A DNA stretch of 64,000 nucleotides from Ascoidea rubescens DSM 1968 (GCF_001661345.1 NW_017962919.1:1-64000); one strand, 5' to 3'; positions 1 to 10,051 are shown, numbered from the stretch's first letter. The notes: generated by a model from the letters alone, not told the origin. Numbers and translations are program-made.

Positions 1-95
<95 letters not shown>
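1..95. repeat. (TTA)n microsatellite
   Basis: The window opens in an almost pure TTA trinucleotide array of about 31 units. It ends where unique sequence begins at about 96. The same unit read on the other strand (TAA/AAT) recurs inside the Asn-rich genes of the window, so it belongs to the general trinucleotide background of this genome. Confidence 0.95.
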
Positions 96-97
<2 letters not shown>

Positions 98-1637
98 ATC
101 CCATGATATTTGTTGGTATCAATTATCAATGCGTTATGTATAGATGCATACCACTAGCTATCGAGTTAGCGTTGTTGTTTAGTGTTGCAATCATTGGCAT
201 TATGGTTATTATTAGCAATTGACACTGATGGTAATCTGTTGTTTGATAGCTTGCTACACCAGACATGATTCAATACTGAAATCACTTAAATATAATAACT
301 ACAATAACAACAATAACGACAACAACTACAATAATTACGATAATTACGATAAATCCAAAAAATACAGTGAATACAATGAATACAGAAAATACAATAAATA
401 CAGTGAATACAGTAGACACAGTAGACACAGAGGATATAATGGAAGCAGAAGTTGGTGGATATTAAATCATCAAGCAGGAATGTTGGTTGTTTGTTGCAAC
501 AATCTTGCCAAATTATGTAATAGACTCCAAAAACCCAATCCCTTATTCCAGAACCAACTCAGCATGCTACTCAAAACACATTTATCTACTTGAAAAGTGG
601 TCTTCTTTACGACCTACTGAATAGCACACAGCGATACTGTAATAGTGATACTGTAATAGTGAGATGTAATTGGCGGCTCTGGTCGACGATCACTTTTGAC
701 GTATTCAGCTCTGTTATTTGAAATAATCACTCCCAGTACATATCAGCCAGCTTTGACAATTAACATTTGCCAACACCAACCAATACCAATCAGCACTGTA
801 GCCATTATTGGCACTGTTCGCATCATACAGACGCAGTTACAACCCCCTATGCCCGATGGGTCTTCTAGAGAAATGAAAGCAAGTTGGATGAAATAGATTA
901 GATTAGAGTAGAATAGAGTAGAGTAGAATTGAATAGAATAAAATAGAAAGAAATGAAATGAAATTGGCAAACACAGAGACTTGACTACAGAGACCCCAGC
1001 ACAGGGACCAAGCACAGGGACCAAGCACAGGCGATAGAATCGACACAATAAGCAAGTTAGTGGAACAAAAGGGCTTAAACTGGTGCTGAAATGCAACAAT
1101 GCGAGCCACTGACAATATCAAACAGTGTCAAGAAGTATCAAAGAGCACCATAGAGCGCTATTGAGTATAAACTATTGAGTATTGAGTATTGAGTATCAAA
1201 GAATATCAACAAAACAAAGAAGCAAATAGCCAGTTCTAATTCCAACAGCAGGTTTGCAGACAAGATACAAAGATGCAATAACCAAGGTCAAAGCAAAGCT
1301 GAACAGTACCTGATTGATATTTGTGTCTGATTGGGATTTGTTTCTGATCGAGATTTGTTTCTGATCGATCAAGATTCGTGCTGTTTAACAATTGCATGCA
1401 AACCCATTTACAACTGGATAGATTCGCATATAAGAGATGAGAATCCTGCTCAATTGCCCAACAATATTTCACAACCATTCTATTCCACCATCCATTGTTC
1501 ATTGTGTTGTTTGCTGTCTGCTACTCACTATCCAGTTCTAACCACTGCCAACAAAACCACACAACCTGAATCTATCACTGCTACACTTGTCTCGTCGAGT
1601 TTGGAACCAAAGGTGCTGCTGACAATCACATACAATC
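96..1637. other. Intergenic region with low-complexity patches
   Basis: No convincing gene is seen. The stretch holds an imperfect GAATACA/GTAGACACA array at about 365-435, a GAATA/GAGTA pentamer-rich patch at about 897-960, three short copies of a CACAGGGACCAAG-like unit at about 1000-1035, and TTGAGTA repeats at about 1160-1195. Short open frames here are repeat-driven and match no family I know. The last 300 bases are the promoter of the secreted-protein gene at 1638. Confidence 0.6.
1428..1433 (+). promoter_or_regulatory. Candidate TATA box
   Basis: ATATAA in the context GCATATAAGAG lies about 205 bp upstream of the ATG at 1638. Similar ATATAAGAG elements occur in triplicate upstream of NAR1, so the context is repeated in this genome. 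Use as a TATA element is inferred from sequence and position only. Confidence 0.4.
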
Positions 1638-2567
1638 ATGCGTTTTTCGAGAGTTGCTGCTGTTGCTTCGTCAGCCCTTCTTGCTGTCTCTGTTTACGGG
1701 AGCCCATTGGACTTGGTCAAGAGGGATGCCATGGCCAATGCTGATGCCAATGCTGATGCCAATGCTGATGCCGAAGCATGTCTCCTTGGTCTTTGCAATG
1801 TCGTTGGGGGTGTCACCAACACTGTTGGCAATCTTGTTGACGGAGTTCTTGGTGTGGTTGACAACTTGGTGTACACTTTATTTGGATGTGGTGGTAACTT
1901 TGTGAGTTGTTCCACCGGAACCTGTCCAGTGCAACTCAGCTCCATCTTGAGCATTTTGAAATTGAATCTTGACTTCAAAGCCATCTTGGGCTACAGTCCT
2001 CCAGCTGGATACATACCTGCCACAGGCCTTATCAGAGACTGCTGGGGATACGTCTACAACCAAAACACGTTCAACATCATCAAGGCCACGCCAGTATTCG
2101 GATTCACCATCACCAACAACATCAAAGTTCCTATTGCTACTACCCGCTACAAAAGTGGCACCAAGACCATCACTGAATATGTTCCATGCACACAGTGTGC
2201 CCAAGCTACTCACACCACATTAGCTCTTGATTATGCCGGTGAGTTCTGGGGCGAAGGATGCAGCCAGGTGGGCGACAAGTTGGCTGAAGTTGTCAGCAAG
2301 CCAGTGAAAAACATCCAGAAATGGGGTGTTGTGTTTGACCAGGACAACAAGCAAATTCCAATCTACGGGTTCACCAAGATCGGCAAGAGACCTGTTCCAT
2401 TAGTCACCAAGATTGTGAACAGATCCACCTACACAGTTCCATGCACACCATGTCTTCGTGCCACCTCGACCTCGTTGTCGTCGCAGTACACGTCGTACAC
2501 CACCACCGGGGCCACATATGCTCCATGCGTTGAAATTCCTACTCCTCACTGTTCTGCTATCAATTAA
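1638..2567 (+). CDS. Secreted Cys-rich protein with Kex2 site and X-Ala dipeptide ladder
   Basis: 309 aa. Residues 1-21 form a signal peptide (Arg-containing start, Ala/Val/Leu core, YGSP). A Kex2-type Lys28-Arg29 follows, and then nine consecutive X-Ala dipeptides (residues 30-47: DA, MA, NA, DA, NA, DA, NA, DA, EA). Such ladders are removed by Ste13-type dipeptidyl aminopeptidase in yeast alpha-factor, so the mature chain probably starts at Cys48. A Gly/Val/Leu-rich amphipathic stretch (about 48-85) is followed by two diverged repeats, each with a GFT core, a basic/Thr-rich segment and a CTQC or CTPC motif (about 150-195 and 235-280). There is no C-terminal hydrophobic GPI signal, so it is likely released. 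Codons are GC-richer than its neighbours, and I saw no CTG. I do not recognise the family. Secretion is well supported; the function is unknown. Confidence 0.85.
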   Translation: MRFSRVAAVASSALLAVSVYGSPLDLVKRDAMANADANADANADAEACLLGLCNVVGGVTNTVGNLVDGVLGVVDNLVYTLFGCGGNFVSCSTGTCPVQLSSILSILKLNLDFKAILGYSPPAGYIPATGLIRDCWGYVYNQNTFNIIKATPVFGFTITNNIKVPIATTRYKSGTKTITEYVPCTQCAQATHTTLALDYAGEFWGEGCSQVGDKLAEVVSKPVKNIQKWGVVFDQDNKQIPIYGFTKIGKRPVPLVTKIVNRSTYTVPCTPCLRATSTSLSSQYTSYTTTGATYAPCVEIPTPHCSAIN

Positions 2568-2803
2568 ACAGGGTCGAGTGAGGTCTCGGACGAACATGTT
2601 TGGTTGGCCAGCTTCGATTGAAATCAGTCGCTGATGAGTCGCTGATTTGAGTTCAATGGACTTTGGTTTGTTTGATTTATATTATTTTGAAGTAATTATT
2701 GTTATTTTTATATCACATTTATCTTTTTATTTTTCTTTTAATTTTATTATCTTTATGCTGATGCAATTTTATCTTGATTTATCTTATTTAAATTTGATTT
2801 TTA

Positions 2804-3830
2804 TTTCTCTGCAATTTTGTTGTCTGTAAGAATCTGCATAGCTACAGTTAAGCATGTTATGTTTTGCAAACTTCTGCAATGCATCTTAAATGGTACATAT
2901 GTTTTTCCCTGAGGTATGATTGGTTGGCGATATTTTATTTTTATTGTGATATTCGTATTGTTAAAGCTGTCAAACTCTTTTTTAATATCCTCTATTGCTA
3001 TATCCAACAATAATTTAGTATAAAGTCTATGTAACCAAATTGCAAATGCGGGCACTTCCTTTTGAACATTGCTAAATTCGTTATACTCAAGGATACAAGA
3101 AAAATATATTTGAAGTTTACCAGCGCTTTTTATGTTGTCCAGACTATATAAGTCGTTTGAGTTCAGTTTTTCGGTTTTTTAATCTTTCTGATTTGGTATA
3201 AACCAGATAAATATTTCCAGAAATCCTCCATTTGTTAATCTCCATGGAGACCCACAATTTGATATTTTTTCAAAAAAAGCCACCAAATATTTTAGATACA
3301 TTTGCCATTTTAGAAGATAAGAATTACTGGAGAATGTTATAACTTCAAAAATATCAACAATGTTATTATTGTCATCAATGTAGATATAATTACTATCCTG
3401 ATTTTGAATCTTATTTTCAACAATTGTGTCTAGGGTTTTTGGTTTTTTAAGAAATTTTTCTTTGCCAATCAACTTTGCTTCTAGCTTAAATAATTTTGTG
3501 TTGAAACATTTTAATAAAACATGCTCATTTAAATTTTTTTTATTTCCGAATATCTTCAGTATGTTTTCTGACATATCAATTTCTTCACTTATAAAAGTGT
3601 CACTATATACGGTGTATTTATCATTTAAATTACTATTTTTGTCGTATTCGATCATTTTAGAATGAATCAACATATCTTTGGGCAAGATATCATGAGGTTG
3701 ATTATTGTATTTAGCATTGATTTGATACAAGTATCATGATAATGGAACACCTACTAATGGAGCTGAGCCCTTTACTAGTGATCCAAATTCGAGCATTCTT
3801 TTGACAATTTTTATCGATATACCTACCTGA
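2804..3830 (-). pseudogene. Decayed coding remnant, family not recognised
   Basis: The minus strand keeps protein-like reading over about 1 kb, with mixed hydrophobic, charged and aromatic residues and few homopolymers, but it is interrupted several times and has no intact frame of gene length. The composition is AT-rich. I recognise no domain, so it could be a dead host gene or a remnant of an acquired element. It lies between the secreted-protein gene and the 3' end of RPS17, with no neighbour that suggests a role. Confidence 0.4.
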
Positions 3831-4283
3831 TGAAGAAAGTGTTTTCTTTAATTATTTTATTGAATATTGGTGCATTTTTAGAATAACATAAAGGCACTGA
3901 ATAACACATATGTTCTAGATGAATAACCTGTTTCAAATTACGATTTAAACATTGCAATATTTCGATCATACTCGTTGATGATTACCTACCTATAAAAATA
4001 TAATAGAAATGAGCAAAGATGAAGAAGACAACTAAATATAACTAATTATATATATCAGTGTTGTTTTTGTTTTATTGTCTAAGCGGAGAGATAAAGCACA
4101 AATTCAATTAAACTAATAATACAATAAACAAATTTATTTAGAAGACAATTAAGAGATAAGATTTATTTTTAAAATTTAAATATTCAATTAATTAAATTTA
4201 TACAAAAAAAAATATAGATGAAAATTAAACCTTAAAATTCAAAAACAAATTCATTATTTGATTAAACTTAATTTTGATTTTAT
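3831..4283. other. AT-rich 3' flank of RPS17
   Basis: Very AT-rich, with no open frame of note. It contains A/T runs typical of yeast 3' ends and presumably carries the RPS17 polyadenylation region (minus strand, just left of 4284). Confidence 0.6.
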
Positions 4284-5593
4284 TTAGTTTCTTCTTTTGA
4301 AACGGTGAACTCTTTGAGAAGAAATAGAGATAACATTGATTGGTAGTTTAAGACCTAAGGACTTAACTAATTCATTAGTTTCGTTATCCAAGTCCAAAGC
4401 ACCGTTGGTTCTGGAGAGATCCAAAGCAGAAACATCTGGAACATATTGATCTTTTCTTTCTCTTTCTTCTTCTTGCAATTTAAATGAAATACCTCTAACT
4501 GGACCCTTTTGAATTCTTTTCATTAAATGGGTGGCATAACCAGCAATTTTGTTTCTAAGACGTTTGGATGGAATAACAGCAATCTCATCACATAAACGTT
4601 TGTTGGTTTCAAAATCTAAAGTTAATTTTGGATAATAACGTTCAATTAAAGCTTTTGAAGCTCTTTTGACAGTTTTTGTTCTAACTCTACCCTATTGAAA
4701 TAAAAAAATAAAGAAAATAAGTTAGTTATTGTTATTGGTCGTTTGTTGTTAATTTTAGCAGAGAACATAAATAGATAGTAATGAACAGGCAAGAAATAAA
4801 CAATTGAAAATATCTCAACTAAAACAGAATAGAACAGAATAGAACATAATAAAATAAAATGAAATAACAAGCTTTCAAGAAAATTAAATCTTTTACTTTT
4901 TATTTAACTTTAATTTCATTTTAGCCGCTGAAAAACATTTTCAAGTAAATATTGATTGATTGTAATGTAATATTTAAAAAAAAAATAAAATGATAAAATA
5001 TTTATTGCTGCTTTAATAGCTAAAATTTAAAATAATAAAACAGAAGTTGTTGAATGTTTTTTTGTTCTCTTTTGTGTCTTTGATTATTCAAGGTAATTGT
5101 AAAATAGTCTAATGAAGATACTGATATATTGTTTGAAAACTTATGAAAGGAATTTACGAATTGTCCAATGACAATATTCCAGATGTTTCGTTTGGTCATT
5201 TTTATAAATAAAGTAGCTACTGATTGTTTTAATGCAATTGTATGATAATGACAGCCGATTCATTTGTTCTACAGCTGATTTCAGTTCTGATTTGTTTTTG
5301 AAAATATTTCACCCACTCTGTATATTACCTTGAATAATCAACAGAATCTTTAATTTAAAAATTGTCCAGTGAAATTCAGCAATTGAATCTCCAAATAATT
5401 TAAACATATTTATAAAGCCTTTTTTTGAGAGGTGTGATGGTGAACATTTATAAGAATTTCATTTTCATATTCGCTGATTATCTAAATTTCCTATTATTTC
5501 TTTCTGCTCGGATTTGGAGATCATAGTGCTCGAGGTATTTGCTTTCTTGTAATGCTATCCATAGCTAGATATTGTGGATTGACAACATACCAT
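4284..5593 (-). CDS. RPS17: 40S ribosomal protein eS17 (two exons, one-codon first exon)
   Basis: Exon 2 (4691-4284) encodes residues 2-136, beginning [15 protein letters not shown] and containing [19 protein letters not shown], close to yeast Rps17. The only missing residue is the initiator Met. The acceptor TTTCAATAG ends at 4692, and an AACTAAC branch point reads at 4727-4721. The best donor is ATG|GTATGT, with the ATG at 5593-5591. This gives an 899-nt intron and a first exon whose coding part is just ATG, the same design as S. cerevisiae RPS17 genes. The total is 136 aa, equal to the yeast protein. It is a small-subunit component acting in translation. The intron contains a perfect 18-bp inverted repeat (separate entry). 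Exon 2 is near certain; the position of exon 1 is inferred from splice signals only. Confidence 0.9.
5080..5341. repeat. 18-bp perfect inverted repeat inside the RPS17 intron
   Basis: TTGATTATTCAAGGTAAT at 5080-5097 is the exact reverse complement of 5324-5341. The arms are 226 bases apart, and both lie in the proposed RPS17 intron between donor and branch point. In the pre-mRNA they could form a long stem. Alternatively they are the ends of a small inserted element, but I see no target duplication beside them. Confidence 0.85.
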
Positions 5594-5841
5594 TTTTGTA
5601 TATTATTGATATCCAGATGAAAATAATGTGTAACTGACTATTTGGTGATTCCTGAAAAGAGTTCAATGTTATCCTTTGGTGTCTGTTAAAGCTCTGATCC
5701 TGCGATATATTCTTCACCCTAAAAACGCAAGACTCCACTTCAGTTCTGACAAAGCACAGCACGTGGAAAGAACGCACTTTTCAAAAATTCAGTTTCGCCT
5801 GCGTTGTGAGCTATGAGCACACAGTCTCTATTAGTATGTAT

Positions 5842-5942
5842 CACGTGAATATAAATAGGCTTGTTATATTTAAAGCCCTGATATAAACCCCTATAGTAGA
5901 CCCTCAATTGTAAACCCCTATGGTGATATTACTGCAGACCCT
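5842..5942 (-). promoter_or_regulatory. RPS17 promoter: CACGTG plus repeated ACCC elements
   Basis: A palindromic CACGTG (5842-5847, Cbf1-type) is followed by two copies of TAAACCCCTAT (5884-5894, 5911-5921) and two GACCCT motifs (5899-5904, 5937-5942). They lie about 250-350 bp upstream of the proposed RPS17 ATG. In Candida albicans, ribosomal-protein promoters are bound by Cbf1 and the AACCCTA-type factor Tbf1, and this arrangement fits that model. Binding is inferred. Confidence 0.5.
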
Positions 5943-6279
5943 TGTGCGTGACCAGCCTTCAGGCGTGACTCACGCTTGACCAAGCACTGTCGTTTCGCTC
6001 GAAGTGCGTTACACTTAAAGTGCGTTTTGCCCATACCCCCGACTTATCACAACAGAGATAAGGAGCGATGGATCTTCTCTTTATCTTCTATTTCCATCTC
6101 TATCTCTATCTCTCTACTCTGTCTTTCGTTGAAACAGAGATAGATCCACTCATAGATACAACTATAGATATAGCTATCGAAAGCACTTCCAACACAAAAT
6201 ATAACATACCTGCTGCTCTCAACTCACTTTCGTTCTCTACTTTTCTCACACTTCACTGTTTCCCTCAAATCGTTTGGAG

Positions 6280-7518
6280 ATGGCAAAACTCACTTCTAAT
6301 TCACTTACGTTGATTTTTTTGGTTGCAGGCGTCTTAACAACTGGCTGTTTGAACTCCATATTTACAAAATATCAGGATAACCAATGTGTCGACAACTGTG
6401 AAGATCCAAATCCATCTAATCAAAAGAAATTCGAACAACCTGTTTTACAGACTTTGCAAATGTTTATTGGTGAGTCAACTTGCTGGCTAATTGTCTTAGC
6501 CAATTATTTGATCAACGATTATCAAAAGAAAAACTATAAGCCTTTATTGACAGACGATAATGATATTAATGACAGTAATGACCTCGATCAAATCAAATTA
6601 AAAAAAAAAATGTCCTTCAAGGACTCCTTGATCCTATGTTTCCCCACCATTTGCGATATCTTAGGTACAACTCTTATGAACTTGGGTTTATTATACACTC
6701 CAGTTTCTATTTACCAAATGACAAGAGGTGCTTTAGTTATCTTTGTTGCTTTATTTTCAATTTTCTTTTTGAAAAAACACATCACTAGAGTTGAGTGGTT
6801 ATCCTTATTTCTAGTCTTTTTAGGTGTGGGAATTGTCGGTCTTAGTGGCAGCAAAAGCCATAATCAAGAACAAAATTCCATACCAAATCAGCTTGCAAAT
6901 GAAATAAACAATCAAATCAATAAATCTGTCAACTGGAAAGTCTTTGTCGGTATTGGCTTAATCCTATTAGCTCAAATTTTCACTGCCTCTCAATTTGTCT
7001 TGGAAGAGCACATCTTATCAAAATTACAAATAACTCCTGCAAAAGTCGTTGGTTATGAAGGTTCTTATGGCACGATTATAACTTTCATCTCAATGATTTT
7101 TTTGCATCTTTTCATTGGCACTGGTCCATTCAACTTAGTTGAGGCCTTTTCTCAAATGTTTAATAACTCGAATATCCTATTATCCTCGATCGCTATCATG
7201 ATATCCATCTCGTGTTTCAATTTTTTTGGAATCTCAATAACAAACAAGTTAAGTGCAACCTCAAGATCAACTATCGATACCTGCAGAACTCTACTAGTTT
7301 GGTTCGTATCAATGTATCTAGGCTGGGAATATTTCAAATTCTTACAATTAATAGGGTTTTCCTTTTTGGTATTTGGCACTTTAGTATTTAACAAAGTGAT
7401 CTTTATTGATGATTATTTGCCATTGTTCTTCAAGAAGGGCTTATCATTACATGATGAAAGATCCTATAATCAACCTTTCCTCAATGAAGTAGTTGATGAA
7501 CCAATTGAAAGAATGTGA
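6280..7518 (+). CDS. SLC35F6-like drug/metabolite (EamA-type) transporter
   Basis: 412 aa, counted from the ATG at 6280; the frame opens two codons earlier only with TTG. About ten hydrophobic segments are visible. The start (LVAGVLTTGCLNSIFTKYQD) and the FEQPVLQTLQMFIGE block match the opening of SLC35F6 proteins. The family signature QMTRGALVIFVALFSIFFLKK lies near residues 145-165, preceded by CDILGTTLMNLGLLYTPVS. SLC35F6 relatives are membrane transporters of the nucleotide-sugar/DMT superfamily found in lysosomal, mitochondrial or endomembranes; the substrate is not settled. The gene converges on CCZ1 with 70 bp between stop codons. A complete scan found no CTG codon in frame, although CTA and CTT are used. 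Confidence 0.88.
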   Translation: MAKLTSNSLTLIFLVAGVLTTGCLNSIFTKYQDNQCVDNCEDPNPSNQKKFEQPVLQTLQMFIGESTCWLIVLANYLINDYQKKNYKPLLTDDNDINDSNDLDQIKLKKKMSFKDSLILCFPTICDILGTTLMNLGLLYTPVSIYQMTRGALVIFVALFSIFFLKKHITRVEWLSLFLVFLGVGIVGLSGSKSHNQEQNSIPNQLANEINNQINKSVNWKVFVGIGLILLAQIFTASQFVLEEHILSKLQITPAKVVGYEGSYGTIITFISMIFLHLFIGTGPFNLVEAFSQMFNNSNILLSSIAIMISISCFNFFGISITNKLSATSRSTIDTCRTLLVWFVSMYLGWEYFKFLQLIGFSFLVFGTLVFNKVIFIDDYLPLFFKKGLSLHDERSYNQPFLNEVVDEPIERM

Positions 7519-7588
7519 AAATATAAATATAAATATAAATATAAATATAAAAAATAAAAAATAAACAGCAAAAAAGCCTCAAGAGCTC

Positions 7589-10051
7589 TCATTTATTATC
7601 TTCCAATAGACTGTTTAATTTTAAGTTATAATAAATCAAATCATTCAAAATTATATATAATTCATCTAAACTCTTCTTAATTGATAAATAAAAAAATTTG
7701 GACTTTATTTCTTCTAAATTACTTTCTTTTTTATAAATCAATATAAACTTGATTTTCAAAACCTCATAAATTATTAAATATTCTTCTTTTTTTTCATATT
7801 TTTTATTGTTATCATTCCTAAAATTTCCGCTGTTATTGTCATTGTCACTATCATTGTTATTGTCATTGTCACTATTATTGTTATTGTCATTGCTATTGGT
7901 GTTACTGTTGCTATTGCTGTTATCTTCAATATTGTCATTATTACCAATACCAATATAATCAATATCATTATCGTTTTCAATTTCATCGATTTCATCGATT
8001 TCATCGATTTCATCAAAACTTTCTTCACTCTCTTCACTTTCAGAATTAAAATCATCAATAACTTCACTTTCTAGAAATATAGTTTTCGTGGTTATTTCCT
8101 CTTTTTTTTCGTCGCATAATCCGATTAAATATTTACCCATAATAGAATTATACATATTGTTCATCAAACCACCAAAATCATTATCAGTGATTCCATCATG
8201 ACTATTAATAGTGTTACCACTACTATTAATATTACTAGTATTGGTATCAACATTAATATCACCTATATCGTTTTGGAACCCTGTTTGGTTGTTTTCATGA
8301 TTATTATTATTTCCTTTCAATGACCAGAAAAGTATATGTTTAGTTATATCCCTGGTAGTATTTAAAACGGTTGAAAATCCAGTCGTTATACCATTCGATA
8401 TGCCATTTGTAACCACATTATTTGTCACTATATTATTAGTTATTATATTATTTGTTAATATATTATCTGATAAATTCAAATTAGCAAAATTCGGTGATAA
8501 ATTTGATAAATTACTTAAATTGCCCATTGAGGGATTTCTAATATTTAAAATTTGATTTGATGTAAAATTATGAAAATTCGTCAATGCAGAAATTGCATTA
8601 TCAAAAGTTTTAGCGAATGGATTAAATTCTTCATCAATCAAATTATTATTTTTTTCATTAATATTATAAAAATCATTCAAGTTTGGATAGGTAAATTTGA
8701 GTAGATCTTTGCTTTTAAACCCATTGATATCAATAATTTCTAACCAATTGTATAGTAAGATCAATGAATTAATTGAAATTCCATTCCATCCACTAAATAT
8801 AAATCCATGAATGTTATTATTGCTAATGAGTGGAATATTTTTATTACGGTTAGGTTTGTCATTATTCTTATCATTACTTTCATTATTATCGTTATTATTC
8901 TGATTTATTTCACCATGCTTTGTGAGCTCTTTTGGAGTAGCAAATGAATTATAAATAAACAAATCAATCAATCCATTGGAGATATTTTTAAAATTTATTA
9001 AACGTGAGTTCAAATAAATCAATTTATCTCTATAAAGACTTATCAATGTAATAATTTTCTTATCATTTATTTTTGTGTTGTTAATATTATTAATAAAATT
9101 TAAATCATCTAGTAAATTGATCGATATTAAGTTTTTAAAACCAAAATTATCAAATACTTTATTATTAGTATAATAATTATGCTGATTATAAAATTTAAAT
9201 GTGTTTAAAAATCTTAAATGGTAATGATAATTTGAATCAATTTTCCAATCAGACACAAAGGAAGACCAAAAATCACTTAAAATTTCCTTAAACTTCGTTG
9301 GAGAAACATTGTTTTTAAGTTCAGTGAAGGAACCGTAGCTCAATTTAAATATATCGTATGCCAAATATACATCAAACAGAAGGATTTTTGTGTCCGGTAA
9401 ATTTTTAGTTGAATAATGAAATTTTAACGATCTATTAATATTAGACGATGAATTATTATTGGAAATAGAATTGCTAGTGTTTGTAGTATTGTCTTTCGTG
9501 ACACTGACAGTTCTGCTGTTTGTATTGTTATTGCTGCGATTGTTGTAAGTGTTAATACCTTGCGCTGAACTTGACAATGTATTTAATGGCTCTAAATCGT
9601 TTGGATTATTTAATCTATTCAAATTCGACAAATTATTGATGTTTAGACTTGTCAAGTTATTGTTTAAATTTGTAATCAAATCATTATTAAGCAACAAGCC
9701 ATGATTTGGGCTTTCAACTATTGTTAGTTTTTTGATACAAATGATTAACCAGTAATCTTCTTCTAAATTGAATACCAAAATCCTTGACTTGAAAGTATCA
9801 ATATGAGTGATATTAGATTTGTTGGAAAAGTTCCTGGCAAATCCATTTATACCTTGAACTATGCCAATTGAATTTAGCTTTATGTTGTTGTAAGTATTAT
9901 TTTCACCACCTTGAGACTCATTTTCTGAGAACTTGGGTGACTGTGGCGTTATAAAACACAATAGCTGGTCAATAAGCTCATCATCATTCTTACTAAGTGT
10001 TGGGTTGTATATCGCCAAATAGGATACATTAGCAGGAAAAAAAGTAGACAT
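7589..10051 (-). CDS. CCZ1: Vacuolar fusion protein CCZ1 (Mon1-Ccz1 Rab7 GEF subunit)
   Basis: 820 aa from the ATG at 10051-10049; a TTG-initiated extension is ignored. The N-terminal longin-type domain is recognisable: NVSYLAIYNPTLS, DQLLCFITP, then GIVQGINGFARNFS and a FKSRILVFNLEEDYWLIICI strand. Ccz1 pairs with Mon1 to activate Ypt7/Rab7 on endosomes and vacuoles, promoting recruitment of the HOPS complex, which contains Vps33 (also in this window). The middle region keeps the TTGFSTVLNTTRDITKHILFWS block seen in the family. The protein is longer than S. cerevisiae Ccz1 (about 700 aa) because of Asn/Ser-rich inserts near residues 130-215 and a very acidic Asp/Glu/Asn/Ser tract near 670-760. 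The assignment rests on the N-terminus and overall layout. Confidence 0.8.
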   Translation of the reverse strand: MSTFFPANVSYLAIYNPTLSKNDDELIDQLLCFITPQSPKFSENESQGGENNTYNNIKLNSIGIVQGINGFARNFSNKSNITHIDTFKSRILVFNLEEDYWLIICIKKLTIVESPNHGLLLNNDLITNLNNNLTSLNINNLSNLNRLNNPNDLEPLNTLSSSAQGINTYNNRSNNNTNSRTVSVTKDNTTNTSNSISNNNSSSNINRSLKFHYSTKNLPDTKILLFDVYLAYDIFKLSYGSFTELKNNVSPTKFKEILSDFWSSFVSDWKIDSNYHYHLRFLNTFKFYNQHNYYTNNKVFDNFGFKNLISINLLDDLNFINNINNTKINDKKIITLISLYRDKLIYLNSRLINFKNISNGLIDLFIYNSFATPKELTKHGEINQNNNDNNESNDKNNDKPNRNKNIPLISNNNIHGFIFSGWNGISINSLILLYNWLEIIDINGFKSKDLLKFTYPNLNDFYNINEKNNNLIDEEFNPFAKTFDNAISALTNFHNFTSNQILNIRNPSMGNLSNLSNLSPNFANLNLSDNILTNNIITNNIVTNNVVTNGISNGITTGFSTVLNTTRDITKHILFWSLKGNNNNHENNQTGFQNDIGDINVDTNTSNINSSGNTINSHDGITDNDFGGLMNNMYNSIMGKYLIGLCDEKKEEITTKTIFLESEVIDDFNSESEESEESFDEIDEIDEIDEIENDNDIDYIGIGNNDNIEDNSNSNSNTNSNDNNNNSDNDNNNDSDNDNNSGNFRNDNNKKYEKKEEYLIIYEVLKIKFILIYKKESNLEEIKSKFFYLSIKKSLDELYIILNDLIYYNLKLNSLLEDNK

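Noticed and set aside
219-593. 124-codon Asn/Tyr/Ser-rich ORF near the left edge
   Set aside because: Generated by AACAAC and GAATACA repeats; starts and composition are not gene-like.
5080-5341. Reading the inverted repeat as a MITE
   Set aside because: No flanking target duplication and no second copy seen in the window; an intron stem explains it better. Kept only as an alternative.
7519-7588. Hairpin terminator between the SLC35F6-like gene and CCZ1
   Set aside because: Only an AAATAT repeat and A-runs are present; yeast 3' ends do not use hairpins, so nothing is called.
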